Source: Halonotius pteroides
GTDB taxonomy: Archaea > Halobacteriota > Halobacteria > Halobacteriales > Haloferacaceae
Length of the DNA stretch: 64,000 nucleotides
Reading direction: 5' to 3'
NCBI RefSeq assembly: GCF_003605635.1
Contig: NZ_QMDW01000006.1
Coordinates: forward strand, 86,903 to 150,902
Shown: positions 53,838 through 63,918 of the stretch, one piece after another
Numbering within the stretch: position 1 is the first letter of the stretch
How the letters are laid out: every line of letters begins with the position of its first letter
Program-made: the position numbers and the translations under genes
Notes under the pieces: model-generated
Seen by the model: the letters and a program-made list of their open reading frames with translations, nothing else
The model's database searches: none
Told to the model about the DNA's origin: nothing

Positions 53838-55465
53838 TCGTCAGCCGGCGTCGATGGCCCATCAGTATCGGTCGACACCACCGTTCCAACCCCCTTGCTC
53901 GCGCCCTCTCGGAAGACGAACCGCTGGCCTTCCTCAATAAAGTACGGCCGGAACTTGAACTCGATGTCGGTCATTCCGGTGTCACCGGGCAGCAGTTTGC
54001 CGCCCTCGGGCCGAAAGATCGCGGTCTCGCTGAGCGTTTCGAGATGAACGACCGGTTCGTAGCCCTCCCGGATACGGGTTGGGTGGTTGAGCACCATCAC
54101 CTCAGCCGCAAACGAGCGGGTCGCCGTCGGTTCGGCGTGTCGTGGGAGCAACGCCATCCCGCGTTTGATCTCGGCTTCGTCAACGCCTTTCAGCGCGATG
54201 CCGACGATCCGGCCGGCTTTGGCGGCATCAACACGGTGATAATGCATCTCGATCGAGCGGGCTTCGACCTCGCGGAAACTACCGTCGGGCATTGGCCCCA
54301 AGAGGAGTTCGTCGCCGGCCTCAACGTGGCCAGCGTTGATCGTCCCCGAGGCGACCGCGCCGACGCCGGTGACGTTGTAGGTGCGGTCGATATACATCCG
54401 AAACTCGCCGTGATCGTCGCTAGTGCGCTTCGGAAGTTGGCCAAAGAGCCGATCAAGATCGTCCATCCCGTCGCCGCGAACCGCGCTCGTCCGGATGATC
54501 GGGACGACCGTCTCGCTCAACTCCTCGGCGGCGGTCTCAATGCTGTAGCGGTCGGTTCGAAGCGGACTCCGCTGGACGTCCCGAAGCATCGATTCCACCG
54601 CTTTTTCCACCTCGGCGACGCGCTCATCGGAGACGGTGTCGACCTTGGTGATCGTGACGATTGTCGGGAGGTCGGTCGCAAGCAGGATGCCAAGATGTTC
54701 ACGGGTCGTTTTTGTGGGGCCATCGTCGGCAGCAACCGCCAGCAGGCCGTAATCGAGTTTTTGTCCAACAAGGCCGCGGATCGTCGTTCGCAGCCACGGC
54801 TCGTGGCCGACGGTGTCAACAAACGAGACAAGACGGTTGGATTCCTCCACCACGCGTGCACGATCACTTTTCCGGTGCGGATTATCCATCCGGATCGGCT
54901 CGCCGGTCGCATCGAAGCCATACACCGCATACGAGAGATCCGCCGACAGCCCGCGTTCGACCTCGTGGGGCTGTACGTCGAGAAAGCCCCGGGTCGCGCC
55001 GTTGCCGTCATCGGCCTCGCCGGTGACCAGCGAGCCGACAAGCGTCGATTTGCCGTGGTCGACGTGGCCGGCGGTGCCGATAACGATATGACCGTCGTCG
55101 GCCTCTAACATTGCGCCCTCGCGTATCGTTGCCATGCCGACGAGGCCGCTGTCGCCGGCGGCCCACGTCTCCACGTTGTCGATGTGGGCGTCGGCCTCCT
55201 CGGCGAGCAGCGAGAGGACATCCATCGTTTCCGAGAAGGCGTCCTGTGAGATGCCGGCGATCCCGCCGTCGTCGGTGACACCGACAACGTAGGTGGCCTC
55301 GCCGTCGCCGGAAAGAACCCGATGCCGAAGTTGGGCGACAAGACTCTCCTTTCGGCCGTCTTCAAGATGGAGGGTTCGGGTGAGACGTTCCTTGAACTCG
55401 ATGTGGCCGTCTTCTTTTTCGCCGTGCGCTAGGGCCTGCTCTAAGGCGGCCCGATCCGCGCTCAT
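53834..55465 (-). CDS. GTPBP1-like translational GTPase (COG5258)
   Basis: 543 residues from ATG 55465. An N-terminal domain (about 1-110, ALEQALAHGEKEDGHIEFKERLTRTLHLED.., VVGVTDDGGIAGIS) resembles the divergent AlbA-like domain found in GTPBP1 proteins. The GTPase follows: G1 GHVDHGKSTL, G3 DTVGHE, G4 TKVD, then EF-Tu-like beta-barrel domains (YIDRTYNVTGVGAVASGTINAGHVEAGDELLLG). Related eukaryotic GTPBP1 acts in mRNA surveillance; the archaeal role is unknown. In-frame ATG 55567 is rejected as it gives a non-conserved leader. Confidence 0.85.
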   Translation of the reverse strand: MSADRAALEQALAHGEKEDGHIEFKERLTRTLHLEDGRKESLVAQLRHRVLSGDGEATYVVGVTDDGGIAGISQDAFSETMDVLSLLAEEADAHIDNVETWAAGDSGLVGMATIREGAMLEADDGHIVIGTAGHVDHGKSTLVGSLVTGEADDGNGATRGFLDVQPHEVERGLSADLSYAVYGFDATGEPIRMDNPHRKSDRARVVEESNRLVSFVDTVGHEPWLRTTIRGLVGQKLDYGLLAVAADDGPTKTTREHLGILLATDLPTIVTITKVDTVSDERVAEVEKAVESMLRDVQRSPLRTDRYSIETAAEELSETVVPIIRTSAVRGDGMDDLDRLFGQLPKRTSDDHGEFRMYIDRTYNVTGVGAVASGTINAGHVEAGDELLLGPMPDGSFREVEARSIEMHYHRVDAAKAGRIVGIALKGVDEAEIKRGMALLPRHAEPTATRSFAAEVMVLNHPTRIREGYEPVVHLETLSETAIFRPEGGKLLPGDTGMTDIEFKFRPYFIEEGQRFVFREGASKGVGTVVSTDTDGPSTPADD

Positions 55466-55573
55466 AGAGAGGCGTTGGCAAGGGGCGGTGAAAACGCTTT
55501 CCGTGGTGTGAGAATACATGTCATAAGTGGGTTCAATACCACTCGGGAGTATGCATGAACCCGCCACGCGCCC

Positions 55574-56101
55574 CTACTTGCCAAGCGTCTCGTAGGCCGC
55601 TTTTACCGATTTAAACTCGTCTTCGTCGCCGTCGGGGGCATCAGGGTGGGCAGTTTTGACCCGCTCGCGGTAGGCGGATTTCACCGTTTCGGCGTCAGCC
55701 TCGGCGTCAACATCGAGGATATCAGCGGCCGCTGACTTCGAGAGCCCGGACTGCTGGGCAACGCTTCCACCGTCGCGAGCGCGCTGTCGACGGCGGCGGT
55801 CTTGTCCGCGTGCTTGCTGACGGTTCGTGCGCTCGCGGGTGAAGCGACCCTCAAACGGGCCGGCATCGAACCCACCCGGGCCGCCACCACCGCGGGCCGA
55901 TCGGGCGTAGCCAGCCGGGTTGGCACGGATGCGCTCGGCGAGTTTGCCGCTGGCCTGATACCACAGCAGATAGGCCGCACCGCCGAAGGGGGCAGCGACA
56001 AGCAGGAAAAACGGGGAGACGACGATCCCGGCGATCAGCATGAGCGCGGTGATCCCGATAAACACCGCCGCGATCCCCATGAGCAGGCCGTCTCGGTTCA
56101 C
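55574..56101 (-). CDS. Membrane-anchored J-domain protein
   Basis: 175 residues: one or two N-terminal transmembrane helices (MGIAAVFIGITALMLIAGIVV and FFLLVAAPFGGAAYLLWY), a Gly/Arg-rich linker with basic residues (about 60-105), and a C-terminal J domain with HPD (KTAHPDAPDGDEDEFKSVKAAYETL). It would recruit a DnaK-like chaperone to the membrane. The order (J domain at the end, TM at the start) is typical of haloarchaeal DnaJ-like proteins of unknown clients. Confidence 0.88.
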   Translation of the reverse strand: MNRDGLLMGIAAVFIGITALMLIAGIVVSPFFLLVAAPFGGAAYLLWYQASGKLAERIRANPAGYARSARGGGGPGGFDAGPFEGRFTRERTNRQQARGQDRRRRQRARDGGSVAQQSGLSKSAAADILDVDAEADAETVKSAYRERVKTAHPDAPDGDEDEFKSVKAAYETLGK

Positions 56102-56176
56102 ACCCAGTGTTGGGGATCCACCGGTGAAAATCTCTCGGCCGTGCAGTGCGATCGGATCCAGCGAGGACAGTGATAC

Positions 56177-56992
56177 TCAGTCATCGCCGCGATGCTGATT
56201 GAGTCGCTGTTTGAGTTGTTTGGCCGACTGGCCCGCAGCGGCGGCAAAGTTCTCACCCATATCTTCGCCGGCGAAAATGATCCCCCGCGAGGAGTTGACG
56301 AGGCCGACACCATCACTGCGGAGGCCGTACTCGACGGCGGCTTTGGCGTCGCCACCCTGCGCGCCGACACCGGGGACAAGGAACGGCAGCGACGGCACCT
56401 GCTCGCGGATCGTCTCAAGTTCGTCGGGGCCGGTCGCGCCGACGACGAGACCAACGTTGTTGTGCTCGTTCCACGCGACAGCGCGGTCGGCGACGCGCTC
56501 ATAGAGTGTCCCACCCGAATCGAGGTCGAGATCCTGAAAGTCAGTGCGGCCGGGATTCGAGGTGCGACAGAGCACGAAGACACCCTTGTCGGCGCGATCC
56601 ACAAACGGCTGCAGCGAGTCGTAGCCCATGTAGGGGTTGACGGTGATCGCGTCGACGTCGTTGAGGATCTCAGCGTACTGTCGGGTCGTATTGCCGATGT
56701 CAGCACGTTTGGCGTCAAGGAGGACGGGCACGTCCTTTCCGTGGGCGTAGGCGATCGTTTCCCGAAGGGCACGCCAGCCGTCGGCCGACTCATAGAAGGC
56801 GGCGTTCGGCTTGTAGCAGGCCGCGTGCTCGTGGGTGGCGTCGATAATCCGGCGGTTGAACGCCCACTGTGGAAGGTCGCGGTCGTGCAGGTGTTCGGGC
56901 AGCCGATCGGGTTGGGAGTCAAGGCCAACCGAGACGACACTGTCGATAGCGGCGATGCGGTCGGCAAGGCGGTCGAAGAAGGCGGTAGCCAT
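56177..56992 (-). CDS. pyrF: Orotidine 5'-phosphate decarboxylase, type 2
   Basis: 271 residues, the longer PyrF2 form found in archaea and some bacteria. The catalytic Lys-Asp array DAKRADIGNT is at about 92-101, and the phosphate loop FLVPGVGAQGGD near 210 is complete. Other motifs: SVGLDSQPDRLPEHL and YKPNAAFYE. It makes UMP, the last step of pyrimidine synthesis. Transcribed from ATG 56992, 59 bases from the neighbouring UspA gene stop. Confidence 0.96.
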   Translation of the reverse strand: MATAFFDRLADRIAAIDSVVSVGLDSQPDRLPEHLHDRDLPQWAFNRRIIDATHEHAACYKPNAAFYESADGWRALRETIAYAHGKDVPVLLDAKRADIGNTTRQYAEILNDVDAITVNPYMGYDSLQPFVDRADKGVFVLCRTSNPGRTDFQDLDLDSGGTLYERVADRAVAWNEHNNVGLVVGATGPDELETIREQVPSLPFLVPGVGAQGGDAKAAVEYGLRSDGVGLVNSSRGIIFAGEDMGENFAAAAGQSAKQLKQRLNQHRGDD

Positions 56993-57051
56993 TTGCCGAA
57001 GGGTCGCAGGCGACCCTCAAGCGTCTTTCGTGTCTCGGGTGACCGTCGGCG

Positions 57052-57447
57052 TCAGATCTCCAACTCGTGAGGGACGACCACGGTCGGACGGTCGGACTGC
57101 AGCAATACCTGCTCGTTGATATCCCCGATGGCGACCGTGCCCGTTTCCGTTGGCGTCCGCACGCCGATGACGACCTCGTCGGCATCAACCGCCTCTGCAA
57201 AGGAGCGAATATCCGCAACGGGGGCGTTGCCGGGGTTGAACTGCTCGGTTTCGACGGTTGTCACCGCCGCCAGCCGTGACGCGACGGCGTTGAGCGCGTC
57301 CTTGCCGTCGCGGCTCGCTTCGGGGGCATCATCGTGGGGGGAGTTGACCGCATAGACGGTGTCGGCCTCGTCGACGCGGTCGAAGAGATAATCACAGAGT
57401 GCCGCGCTCGTATGCACCGAGTCGGTCGCAACGACGAACGTTGTCAT
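57052..57447 (-). CDS. Universal stress protein (UspA family)
   Basis: 131 residues from ATG 57447 (MTTFVVATDSVHTSAALCDYLFDRVDEADTVYAV). An alpha/beta Usp fold with the C-terminal ATP-binding-type segment ADEVVIGVRTPTETGTVAIGDINEQVLLQSDRPTVVVPHE (a G-2x-G-9x-G-like pattern). Haloarchaea have many paralogues; the specific stress is unknown. The in-frame start at 57471 is less likely because the family opening is at 57447. Confidence 0.88.
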   Translation of the reverse strand: MTTFVVATDSVHTSAALCDYLFDRVDEADTVYAVNSPHDDAPEASRDGKDALNAVASRLAAVTTVETEQFNPGNAPVADIRSFAEAVDADEVVIGVRTPTETGTVAIGDINEQVLLQSDRPTVVVPHELEI

Positions 57448-57557
57448 GGCTGTTCGGAGGCTGGTGGGCAAGTAAACCCTTACTCACGGACCCGGCAGGC
57501 ATAACAACGAAACACCGGAACCAGTGCTGTTTAGCACATAGTGACAAAGGACAAGCT

Positions 57558-58100
57558 ATGACCGACGACCCCCTCCGCTGGGAGACGAGTGGTAGCGAGA
57601 TCGACTACGCATGTCCAGGGTTCGACGTGCGACGCGACGACGTTCGGCTGCCAGACGGCACCGAAACCGAGTACCACTACGTTGATGAGTCGCCGGCGGT
57701 CGTTATCCTGCCGCTGACGCCTGACGGTGATGTCGTTGTGATCGAGGAGTGGCGACAAGCCGTCGACCGCATCAACCGCGGACTACCCGCTGGCTCGATG
57801 GAAGGCGACGAGGATCGCACGGTTGCAGCCCACCGTGAACTTCGCGAGGAAACGGGCTACGAGGCCGACCGGATCGAACACTTGCTGACGACCGAACCAT
57901 CGAACGGGATCGCCAACTCGGTACACCACCACCTCGTGGCCTCCGACTGCGAGCCGACAGCCGAACAGGAACTCGACGACAACGAAAGTATCCGCGTCGA
58001 CACAGTTGGCTACAACGAATATCTCGATAGCGTTGTCAACGACGACTTAGACGACGGCCGGTCGGCACTGACGGTTATGCACTACGAGTTGACGCACTGA
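57558..58100 (+). CDS. Nudix hydrolase (ADP-ribose pyrophosphatase-like)
   Basis: 180 residues from ATG 57558 (MTDDPLRWETSGSEIDYACPG). The Nudix box GSMEGDEDRTVAAHRELREETGYEAD (near 96-121, with the REETG core) is complete. N- and C-terminal parts resemble NudF-type ADP-ribose pyrophosphatases (VVVIEEWRQAVDR...RGLPAGSMEGDE). Substrate is inferred only. Divergent from the UspA gene. Confidence 0.9.
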   Translation: MTDDPLRWETSGSEIDYACPGFDVRRDDVRLPDGTETEYHYVDESPAVVILPLTPDGDVVVIEEWRQAVDRINRGLPAGSMEGDEDRTVAAHRELREETGYEADRIEHLLTTEPSNGIANSVHHHLVASDCEPTAEQELDDNESIRVDTVGYNEYLDSVVNDDLDDGRSALTVMHYELTH

Positions 58101-58169
58101 CGGCCTGCGCTCGTTGCCGCTGTGACCCGAACGCAATCCTTACCGACCAGCCCGCGGTAGCGACGGGTA

Positions 58170-59669
58170 ATGCGTGACCACTTCGAGAGCCGGGACGCCG
58201 ACGCCGCCGGGCGGATCGGCCGACTTGAGATCCCACGGGCCGACCGAACGGTCGAGACGCCCGCCCTGATGCCGGTGATCAATCCAAACCGGCTTACGAT
58301 TGAGCCCGCCCGTCTTGCCGCCGAGTTCGGCGTCGAGATCCTGATCACGAACGCCTATATCATCCGCGAGACCGAATCGCTTCGCGAACAGGCCCTCGAC
58401 GAGGGCCTCCACGAGATGCTTGGGTTCGACGGCGCGATCATGACCGATTCCGGCTCCTTCCAGCTCTCCGAGTACAGCGATGTCGAGGTGACGACAGCGG
58501 AGATTATCGAGTTCCAACACGCCATCGGGTCGGATATCGGGACGCCGGTCGACATTCCGACACCGCCGGATGTGAGCCGCGAACAGGCCGAATCGGAGCT
58601 GGCAACGACCCAGCAGGCACTCGCCGACGCCGAGGGGCTGGATGTCGACGAGATGCTGCTGAACGCGCCGGTGCAGGGCTCGACGTACCCCGACCTCCGC
58701 GAGGACGCCGCCACCCACGCGGCCGAAACCGATCTCGACGTGTTCCCGATCGGCGCGGTCGTCCCGCTGATGAACAGCTATCGGTACGACGATATGGTCG
58801 AGACCGTTGCCGCCGCAAAACGCGGCCTCGGTGCTGACTGCCCCGTTCATCTTTTTGGGGCGGGCCACCCGATGATGCTTGCGCTGGCGGTCGCGTTGGG
58901 CTGTGACCTCTTCGATTCGGCCGCCTACGCGCTGTATGCCCGTGGTGGCCGGTATCTGACGGTCGCTGGTACCCAACAGCTCGATGAGCTCGACTACTTC
59001 CCCTGCTCGTGTCCGATCTGCGGTGAGCGAACGCCGGCCGACCTCCGGAACGAAGACGACGAAACGCAAACTCGACTGCTCGCCGAGCACAACCTCCATG
59101 TCACCTTTGAGGAGCTCCGCCGGATCAAACAGGCGATCCGAAGCGGCAATCTGCTGGAACTTGTCGAACGCCGCGCCCGCGGCCATCCGGCGATGTACGA
59201 CGGCTACCGCGCGCTGTTAGATCACGCCGACCAGCTCGAAGCCGAAGATCCAGTCTCAAAAGGAACGTTCTTCGCCACCTCCGCTGAGAGCGCACGCCGG
59301 CCTGAGGTTCGTCGACATCACGACCGTCTCAACCGGCTATCGACGCCAGATCGGCTGTTGTTGACCGAGTCCGGTGTTCCCGATACCGATGCCTACGACG
59401 CCGTCTGGCGCGTCAAACCGCCGTTCGGCCCGTTTCCCCGTGCGCTCGCCGAGAGCTATCCGCTCACTGCGACAGTTCCTGATCGGACAGATCGTGCCGC
59501 TGAGTGTGCTGCCGCCGAGGGGGTTCGAACGCTCGTTGCGGCGAATCCGGAGACAGCGTTTACCCTCACCGTTGCGGCGTGGCATCCTGACGCCAAAAAG
59601 CGGATTCCGGATCGTGTCTCGGTTGAGCCGCTGTCGGCGATTCACCAGTCGGGCTCGGCGGAAGATTAG
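58170..59669 (+). CDS. tgtA: tRNA-guanine(15) transglycosylase (archaeosine)
   Basis: 499 residues. TgtA swaps guanine 15 of tRNA for preQ0, the first archaeosine-specific step. The TIM barrel has [14 protein letters not shown] (Asp near 92) and [16 protein letters not shown]. The zinc site [13 protein letters not shown] near 275-285 supplies three Cys and a later His ligand (AEHNLHVTF). The C-terminal part past 350 varies between archaeal groups. Partner ArcS is 2 kb downstream, separated by an opposite ABC exporter gene. Confidence 0.96.
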   Translation: MRDHFESRDADAAGRIGRLEIPRADRTVETPALMPVINPNRLTIEPARLAAEFGVEILITNAYIIRETESLREQALDEGLHEMLGFDGAIMTDSGSFQLSEYSDVEVTTAEIIEFQHAIGSDIGTPVDIPTPPDVSREQAESELATTQQALADAEGLDVDEMLLNAPVQGSTYPDLREDAATHAAETDLDVFPIGAVVPLMNSYRYDDMVETVAAAKRGLGADCPVHLFGAGHPMMLALAVALGCDLFDSAAYALYARGGRYLTVAGTQQLDELDYFPCSCPICGERTPADLRNEDDETQTRLLAEHNLHVTFEELRRIKQAIRSGNLLELVERRARGHPAMYDGYRALLDHADQLEAEDPVSKGTFFATSAESARRPEVRRHHDRLNRLSTPDRLLLTESGVPDTDAYDAVWRVKPPFGPFPRALAESYPLTATVPDRTDRAAECAAAEGVRTLVAANPETAFTLTVAAWHPDAKKRIPDRVSVEPLSAIHQSGSAED

Positions 59670-61558
59670 TCGGCTGACGCCGGTGTCTCGTCGGCTTGGG
59701 CCCCCCAGAGAGCGGCGTAGGTGCCATCGGTCGCCAACAGGTCGTCATGGCTGCCACGTTCGATGATCTCGCCGTCGTCCATCACGACGATACGGTCAGC
59801 ATCCTGAATCGTTGACAGCCGGTGGGCGATCACAAGCGCGGTGCGGTCGGCGATCAGCCGCGAGAGACTGGCCTGGATGTGTTGTTCGGTCTCGGTGTCA
59901 ACGTCGCTGGTGGCCTCATCAAGGATGATGATCGCCGGATCGTTGAGGATCGCCCGGGCGATGGCAAGCCGCTGCCGTTGGCCGCCGGAGAGTTTCACGC
60001 CGCGTTCGCCGATCTCAGTGTCGTAGCCCGCCGGGAGGTCGTTGATAAATCGATCGGCCTCGGCGGCGTCAGCCGCCTCAACAACGGCCGACGGCACCGA
60101 GCCACTCGTTCGAAGCTCGGTCAGCGTCTCGCGGTCACCGTAGGCGATGTTTTCGGCGACGGTGCCGGAGAACAGATACGGCGACTGGCCAACGATAGCG
60201 ACCCCCCGCCGGAGATGCTGGCGGGCGTACTCACGGACGTCAACACCGTCGACACGGACACAGCCGCTGTCGACGTCGTAGAACCGCGGCACAAGCTGTG
60301 CTAGCGTTGATTTGCCGGCACCGGTTTCGCCGGCGAAGCCGATTGTTTCGCCGGGCTGTATCGACAACGACACCCCATTGAGCACCGGCTCGCGGTCGCC
60401 GTAGGCGAACGTCACATCATTAAACGTGATCTCGCCGTCGATCCGTTCGGGGGTGTGGGGGTCGTCGGGATCGTCGATCGTGGCTGTCTGGCCGAGCAGG
60501 CCAAACACACGTTCAGCACTCGATTTGGCCTGCTGGTATTTGTTTGCCGAGCGACCGATCCGCCGCATCGGCGAGTATAGCCGCCGGAGATACAGAAAAA
60601 ACAACGCGAACGAGCCCGTCGACAGCGCGCCGGCATCCCCGAGGCGGATGATATCCCGGCCACCGATAAACAGGATAGCGACGAAGGCAACGCCGGTCAA
60701 CAGTCTGAGTCCGGCAAAAAACGCCCGCCGTAGCCGTAGGGCGCTGATCTGCTCGTCGTGATACTGCGCGCTTTGGGTGGCGACCCGCTCGTGTTCAAAC
60801 GCGTACCGGTCGAAGGATTTGATCACGTCGATGCCGCCGATGTTGTTTTCTAAGCGGCTGTTGAGCCGGGAGACCGTTTCGCGGATCGACTGATAGCGCG
60901 GCTCGATCCAGGTGAGAAACCTCGCGCTGGCAAGGCCGATCAGCGGCACCGGCAGGAGGGCGATCGTCGCTAGCTTCGGCGAGTAGCTCCAGAGGATGAT
61001 CGCGATCCCAGAAACGGTGGCGACAACACGGATCAGCTGTCGGAACTCGCTGTTGAGAAAGCTCTCAAGCCGATTGATATCGCTGTTGAGCACCGACAGC
61101 ATCGCTCCGGTTTGGTGGGTAATAAAGAAATCCATCGAGAGATGCTGGAGGTGGTCGTAGGCATCGTTGCGGAGATCCCGTTGTACCTTCTGGGCGGTCG
61201 ACTGCAGCAGATACCGCGAGGCAAACCGCGTTGCCGAGCGAATAAGATAGGCAACCGCCGCGATGATGACAAGCCGGCGGAGAAGGTCGATTCGGGCGGC
61301 CTCGCCGGCGATAGCCCCGGTCGGCAACAGCCCAACGTCGGTCAGCAGCCCTGGATCAGCCCCCCCAAGGACGACGCGATCGATCGTGGCCGCGACGATC
61401 AATGCCGGGACTAAGCGAGCAAACCGGGTGATGACCGCGGTTACCACGCCGGTCAGAAGTCGCGGCCAGTACCGCAACGCATACCGGATGAGATTAACCA
61501 TCGGGTGGCCGACAACGTTGTCGCGAACAGACTCGAAGCCCCCGTGCTCGTCAGCCAT
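59666..61558 (-). CDS. ABC exporter, fused permease and ATPase
   Basis: 630 residues. Six-helix type IV exporter membrane domain (about 25-330) fused to an ATPase (about 350-620): Walker [13 protein letters not shown], signature [15 protein letters not shown], Walker [14 protein letters not shown]-loop AHRLSTI. It likely exports lipids or drugs as a homodimer or heterodimer; the substrate is unknown. It stands between tgtA and arcS on the opposite strand, and its stop overlaps the tgtA stop by four bases. Confidence 0.93.
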   Translation of the reverse strand: MADEHGGFESVRDNVVGHPMVNLIRYALRYWPRLLTGVVTAVITRFARLVPALIVAATIDRVVLGGADPGLLTDVGLLPTGAIAGEAARIDLLRRLVIIAAVAYLIRSATRFASRYLLQSTAQKVQRDLRNDAYDHLQHLSMDFFITHQTGAMLSVLNSDINRLESFLNSEFRQLIRVVATVSGIAIILWSYSPKLATIALLPVPLIGLASARFLTWIEPRYQSIRETVSRLNSRLENNIGGIDVIKSFDRYAFEHERVATQSAQYHDEQISALRLRRAFFAGLRLLTGVAFVAILFIGGRDIIRLGDAGALSTGSFALFFLYLRRLYSPMRRIGRSANKYQQAKSSAERVFGLLGQTATIDDPDDPHTPERIDGEITFNDVTFAYGDREPVLNGVSLSIQPGETIGFAGETGAGKSTLAQLVPRFYDVDSGCVRVDGVDVREYARQHLRRGVAIVGQSPYLFSGTVAENIAYGDRETLTELRTSGSVPSAVVEAADAAEADRFINDLPAGYDTEIGERGVKLSGGQRQRLAIARAILNDPAIIILDEATSDVDTETEQHIQASLSRLIADRTALVIAHRLSTIQDADRIVVMDDGEIIERGSHDDLLATDGTYAALWGAQADETPASAD

Positions 61559-61780
61559 ACTGTGGGTTGCGGAGCCCGACGCCTAACGCTGACGCTCCGG
61601 TGACTCACTGTGTGTCTCCGCCGACCATCGATCCGTACCCACCCATCGTTCGACGGCGACGACTGGGGTCGGTCGCTGAAATCCCAGGTATGCAACCGGT
61701 TGGAGTTGATCCGGATGCTGACCTCGTCGCGTTCGGGCACAAAGGCAAGATAGTTGCCCGTCGGCGGTCGACGGAAGGCA

Positions 61781-63544
61781 ATGACCGAGTATTTTGAGAT
61801 CCTCGACCGCGACGGCGCGGCGCGGATCGGCGACCTCCGGCTCGCCGAGCCGGTGACAACGCCGGCCCGCCTCGACGATGTGCTCGTCGACAGCGGGAGC
61901 CTGTGGAACGCCGACCACGAGGCACCTGACGGCGACGAACACGAGTTGACGATCCTCCCACATCGCTCGCTGCCGGCTGGGACTCGTGACGAGGTGCAGG
62001 ATGCGTTCGCAACTGATCACGCTGACACCGATTTTCCAACGGCTGCGGTCGTCGCCAGCAACGACCCCACGCCGCAGGGAGCCGACGCCTACATTCTAAG
62101 CGACGCGTCGGGGTTCGTCGGCCACGGCGGGGGGTTCAAAGACGCGATCATCAGCGCGAAGGACGCGCTGCCAGCCGACACCGCGCTCGTGCTTTCGGGC
62201 GTTGCAACGCCGCGAAACGTCGCGCTGTTGGCCTACGCCGGCGTCGACGGCGTCGACGCGAAGTTAGCGAAGGTGAAAGCCAGCCAAGGGATGTATCTCA
62301 CCAGCGATGCCGAGCTGTTTCTCACTGATCTCAACGAACTCCCCTGTTCGTGTCCAGCCTGCCAGCAACCCCGCGAGGAGTTCGACCGCGAGGACTGTAT
62401 CGATCACAACGTCGCCGCCCTCGATGCCGAGTTGCGGCGCGTCCGCGAGCGGGTTCGGGCGGGTCGGCTGCGGGACTATATTGAGGGCCAGGCCCGCCAC
62501 GACAACTGGCTGACAGCCGCGTTTCGGGAGTTCGACGACGAGTACAGCTATCTCGAAACCCGGACGCCCGTGATGCGAACCAGCGAGATCGCAGCGGCGA
62601 CAAGCGACACCATCCGCCGCGTTGAGATTCAGCGATTCGCCGAACGCGTGACCACCCGCTATCGCAACCGCTTCGACAACCCCCTTGTCCTCGTGCCGTG
62701 TTCGGCTCGCAAACCATACAGCGAGTCCCAGAGCCACGGCCAGTTCCACGACGCCATCGGCTACCGCGGCCACACCGTCTCGATGACCTCGCCGATCGGC
62801 GTTGTCCCGCCGGAACTCGAACTAACATACCCCGCCCAACAGTACGATTCGGTCGTCACGGGTCGGTGGTCGGAGGATGAAAAGCAGTTCGTCGCCAGCG
62901 TGCTCCGGAGGTATCTCCAGCGCAATGACTACCCTCGCGTTGTCGCTCACGTGCCCGATCATGGCTACCGCGACATCGTCGAACGCGTCGAAGCCGACCC
63001 GGAGATCGACCTCGATTTCGAGTACACAGTCGAGGGCCACCCAACCGATACGGATTCGCTGGCGAACCTCGCTGGCGCGCTTGAGGGCGAACTCAAGTTC
63101 TCAAAGCGAGAACGCCAGCACAACACGATCAAAGCCATCGCCGACTACCAGTTCGGCGACAACGCCGGTGACGCACTGTTCGGTGATATCGAGATTCAGA
63201 CGACGGGCCGCTATCCCAAGCTACAGCTCCGCAACGACGACGGCGATCAGTTGGCGACGATGGTGCCGCAGTACGGCCTGCTGGCGATGACACTCGCCGG
63301 CGGGGATCGCTGGCTCGCAAGCGACGCGCCGACAAAACGGGTCGACATCGAGGGGTTCGTCCCCCACGGCAGTGTTCTCGCACCAGGCGTTGTCGACGCC
63401 AGCGACGACATCCGACCGGGCGACGAGGTCGTTATCGATGGATCGGCCGCCTTCGCCGTCGGCCGCGCGGAGATGAGCGGCCCGGAGATGGTCGATTCAA
63501 CCCGTGGCGTCGCCAGCACGGTGCGACACGTTCGCGAGCGATAG
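61781..63544 (+). CDS. arcS: Archaeosine synthase, ArcS (amidinotransferase)
   Basis: 587 residues from ATG 61781 (MTEYFEILDRDGAARIGDLRL). ArcS converts the preQ0 nitrile at tRNA position 15 to archaeosine. A TgtA-like N-terminal part retains a Cys cluster (ELPCSCPACQQPREEF). The central catalytic PCSARKPYSESQSHGQFH motif is near 312-330. A C-terminal PUA RNA-binding domain follows (about 510-587, KRVDIEGFVPHGSVLAPGVV.., RPGDEVVIDGSAAFAVGRAEM). The ATG at 61754 is less likely. Followed by hairpins and low-GC sequence. Confidence 0.95.
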   Translation: MTEYFEILDRDGAARIGDLRLAEPVTTPARLDDVLVDSGSLWNADHEAPDGDEHELTILPHRSLPAGTRDEVQDAFATDHADTDFPTAAVVASNDPTPQGADAYILSDASGFVGHGGGFKDAIISAKDALPADTALVLSGVATPRNVALLAYAGVDGVDAKLAKVKASQGMYLTSDAELFLTDLNELPCSCPACQQPREEFDREDCIDHNVAALDAELRRVRERVRAGRLRDYIEGQARHDNWLTAAFREFDDEYSYLETRTPVMRTSEIAAATSDTIRRVEIQRFAERVTTRYRNRFDNPLVLVPCSARKPYSESQSHGQFHDAIGYRGHTVSMTSPIGVVPPELELTYPAQQYDSVVTGRWSEDEKQFVASVLRRYLQRNDYPRVVAHVPDHGYRDIVERVEADPEIDLDFEYTVEGHPTDTDSLANLAGALEGELKFSKRERQHNTIKAIADYQFGDNAGDALFGDIEIQTTGRYPKLQLRNDDGDQLATMVPQYGLLAMTLAGGDRWLASDAPTKRVDIEGFVPHGSVLAPGVVDASDDIRPGDEVVIDGSAAFAVGRAEMSGPEMVDSTRGVASTVRHVRER

Positions 63545-63560
63545 CAGGTAGAACAGCTAT

Positions 63561-63646
63561 CACTCTGATGTAGCTGAATGAAACAACAATCAGAGTGGTG
63601 ATATTGTTACTGGTTGGCGTGCAAGATAGAAGGCGCGTATCTTGCA
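63561..63646. repeat. Two tandem hairpins downstream of arcS
   Basis: CACTCTGAT (63561-63569) with ATCAGAGTG (63589-63597) and TGCAAGATA (63620-63628) with TATCTTGCA (63638-63646). Arms are perfect 9-mers with loops of 19 and 9 bases. They may end arcS transcription or belong to a small RNA. No T-run follows them. Confidence 0.5.
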
Positions 63647-63704
63647 TGACGCATCTTCTAGTTCAGGAGGGTACTCAAGTGATACAACGTTCCTTATATT
63701 GAGG

Positions 63705-63824
63705 TCAGTTAAGAAGCGACGCAAGCCCAACACCAAGGGTTGCTGCGGCCAGACAGAGGGCCAACGTTCCACCTGCATAGATTGCTCCTCGTAGTCTGTC
63801 GCCCGTCTCCCACAATCGAACCAC
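63705..63824 (-). CDS. Possible 39-residue membrane ORF
   Basis: From GTG at 63824, translation gives MVRLWETGDRLRGAIYAGGTLALCLAAATLGVGLASLLN (split here: an acidic/basic start and the helix ALCLAAATLGVGLASLL). The helix is well formed and ends at a TGA at 63705-63707. It lies 18 bases downstream, on the minus strand, of a perfect inverted repeat. The stretch from 63545 to 63704 shows no other gene. No family recognised. Confidence 0.4.
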   Translation of the reverse strand: MVRLWETGDRLRGAIYAGGTLALCLAAATLGVGLASLLN

Positions 63825-63842
63825 CCGTTATCGCCTAAGCAG

Positions 63843-63864
63843 CTTACCGTAAAATTACGGTAAG
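63843..63864. promoter_or_regulatory. Perfect 10-base inverted repeat, possible operator
   Basis: CTTACCGTAA (63843-63852), two A, TTACGGTAAG (63855-63864), followed by a further TACGGTA half-site at 63866-63872. It lies between two divergent candidate ORFs (63824 minus and 63919 plus) and looks like a dimeric regulator site. Confidence 0.5.
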
Positions 63865-63918
63865 ATACGGTATTTCTGAGACGCCAGATATCTGTTGCAC
63901 CTTCTGCTTCAACGAGAC

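Noticed and set aside
54044..55108. 354-residue plus-strand ORF opposite the GTPBP1-like gene
   Set aside because: The minus frame has complete G1, G3 and G4 motifs; the plus frame is its shadow.
63590..63778. 62-residue minus-strand ORF near the end of the window
   Set aside because: It overlaps the better-formed membrane ORF at 63705-63824 in a different frame, and has no domain-like pattern.
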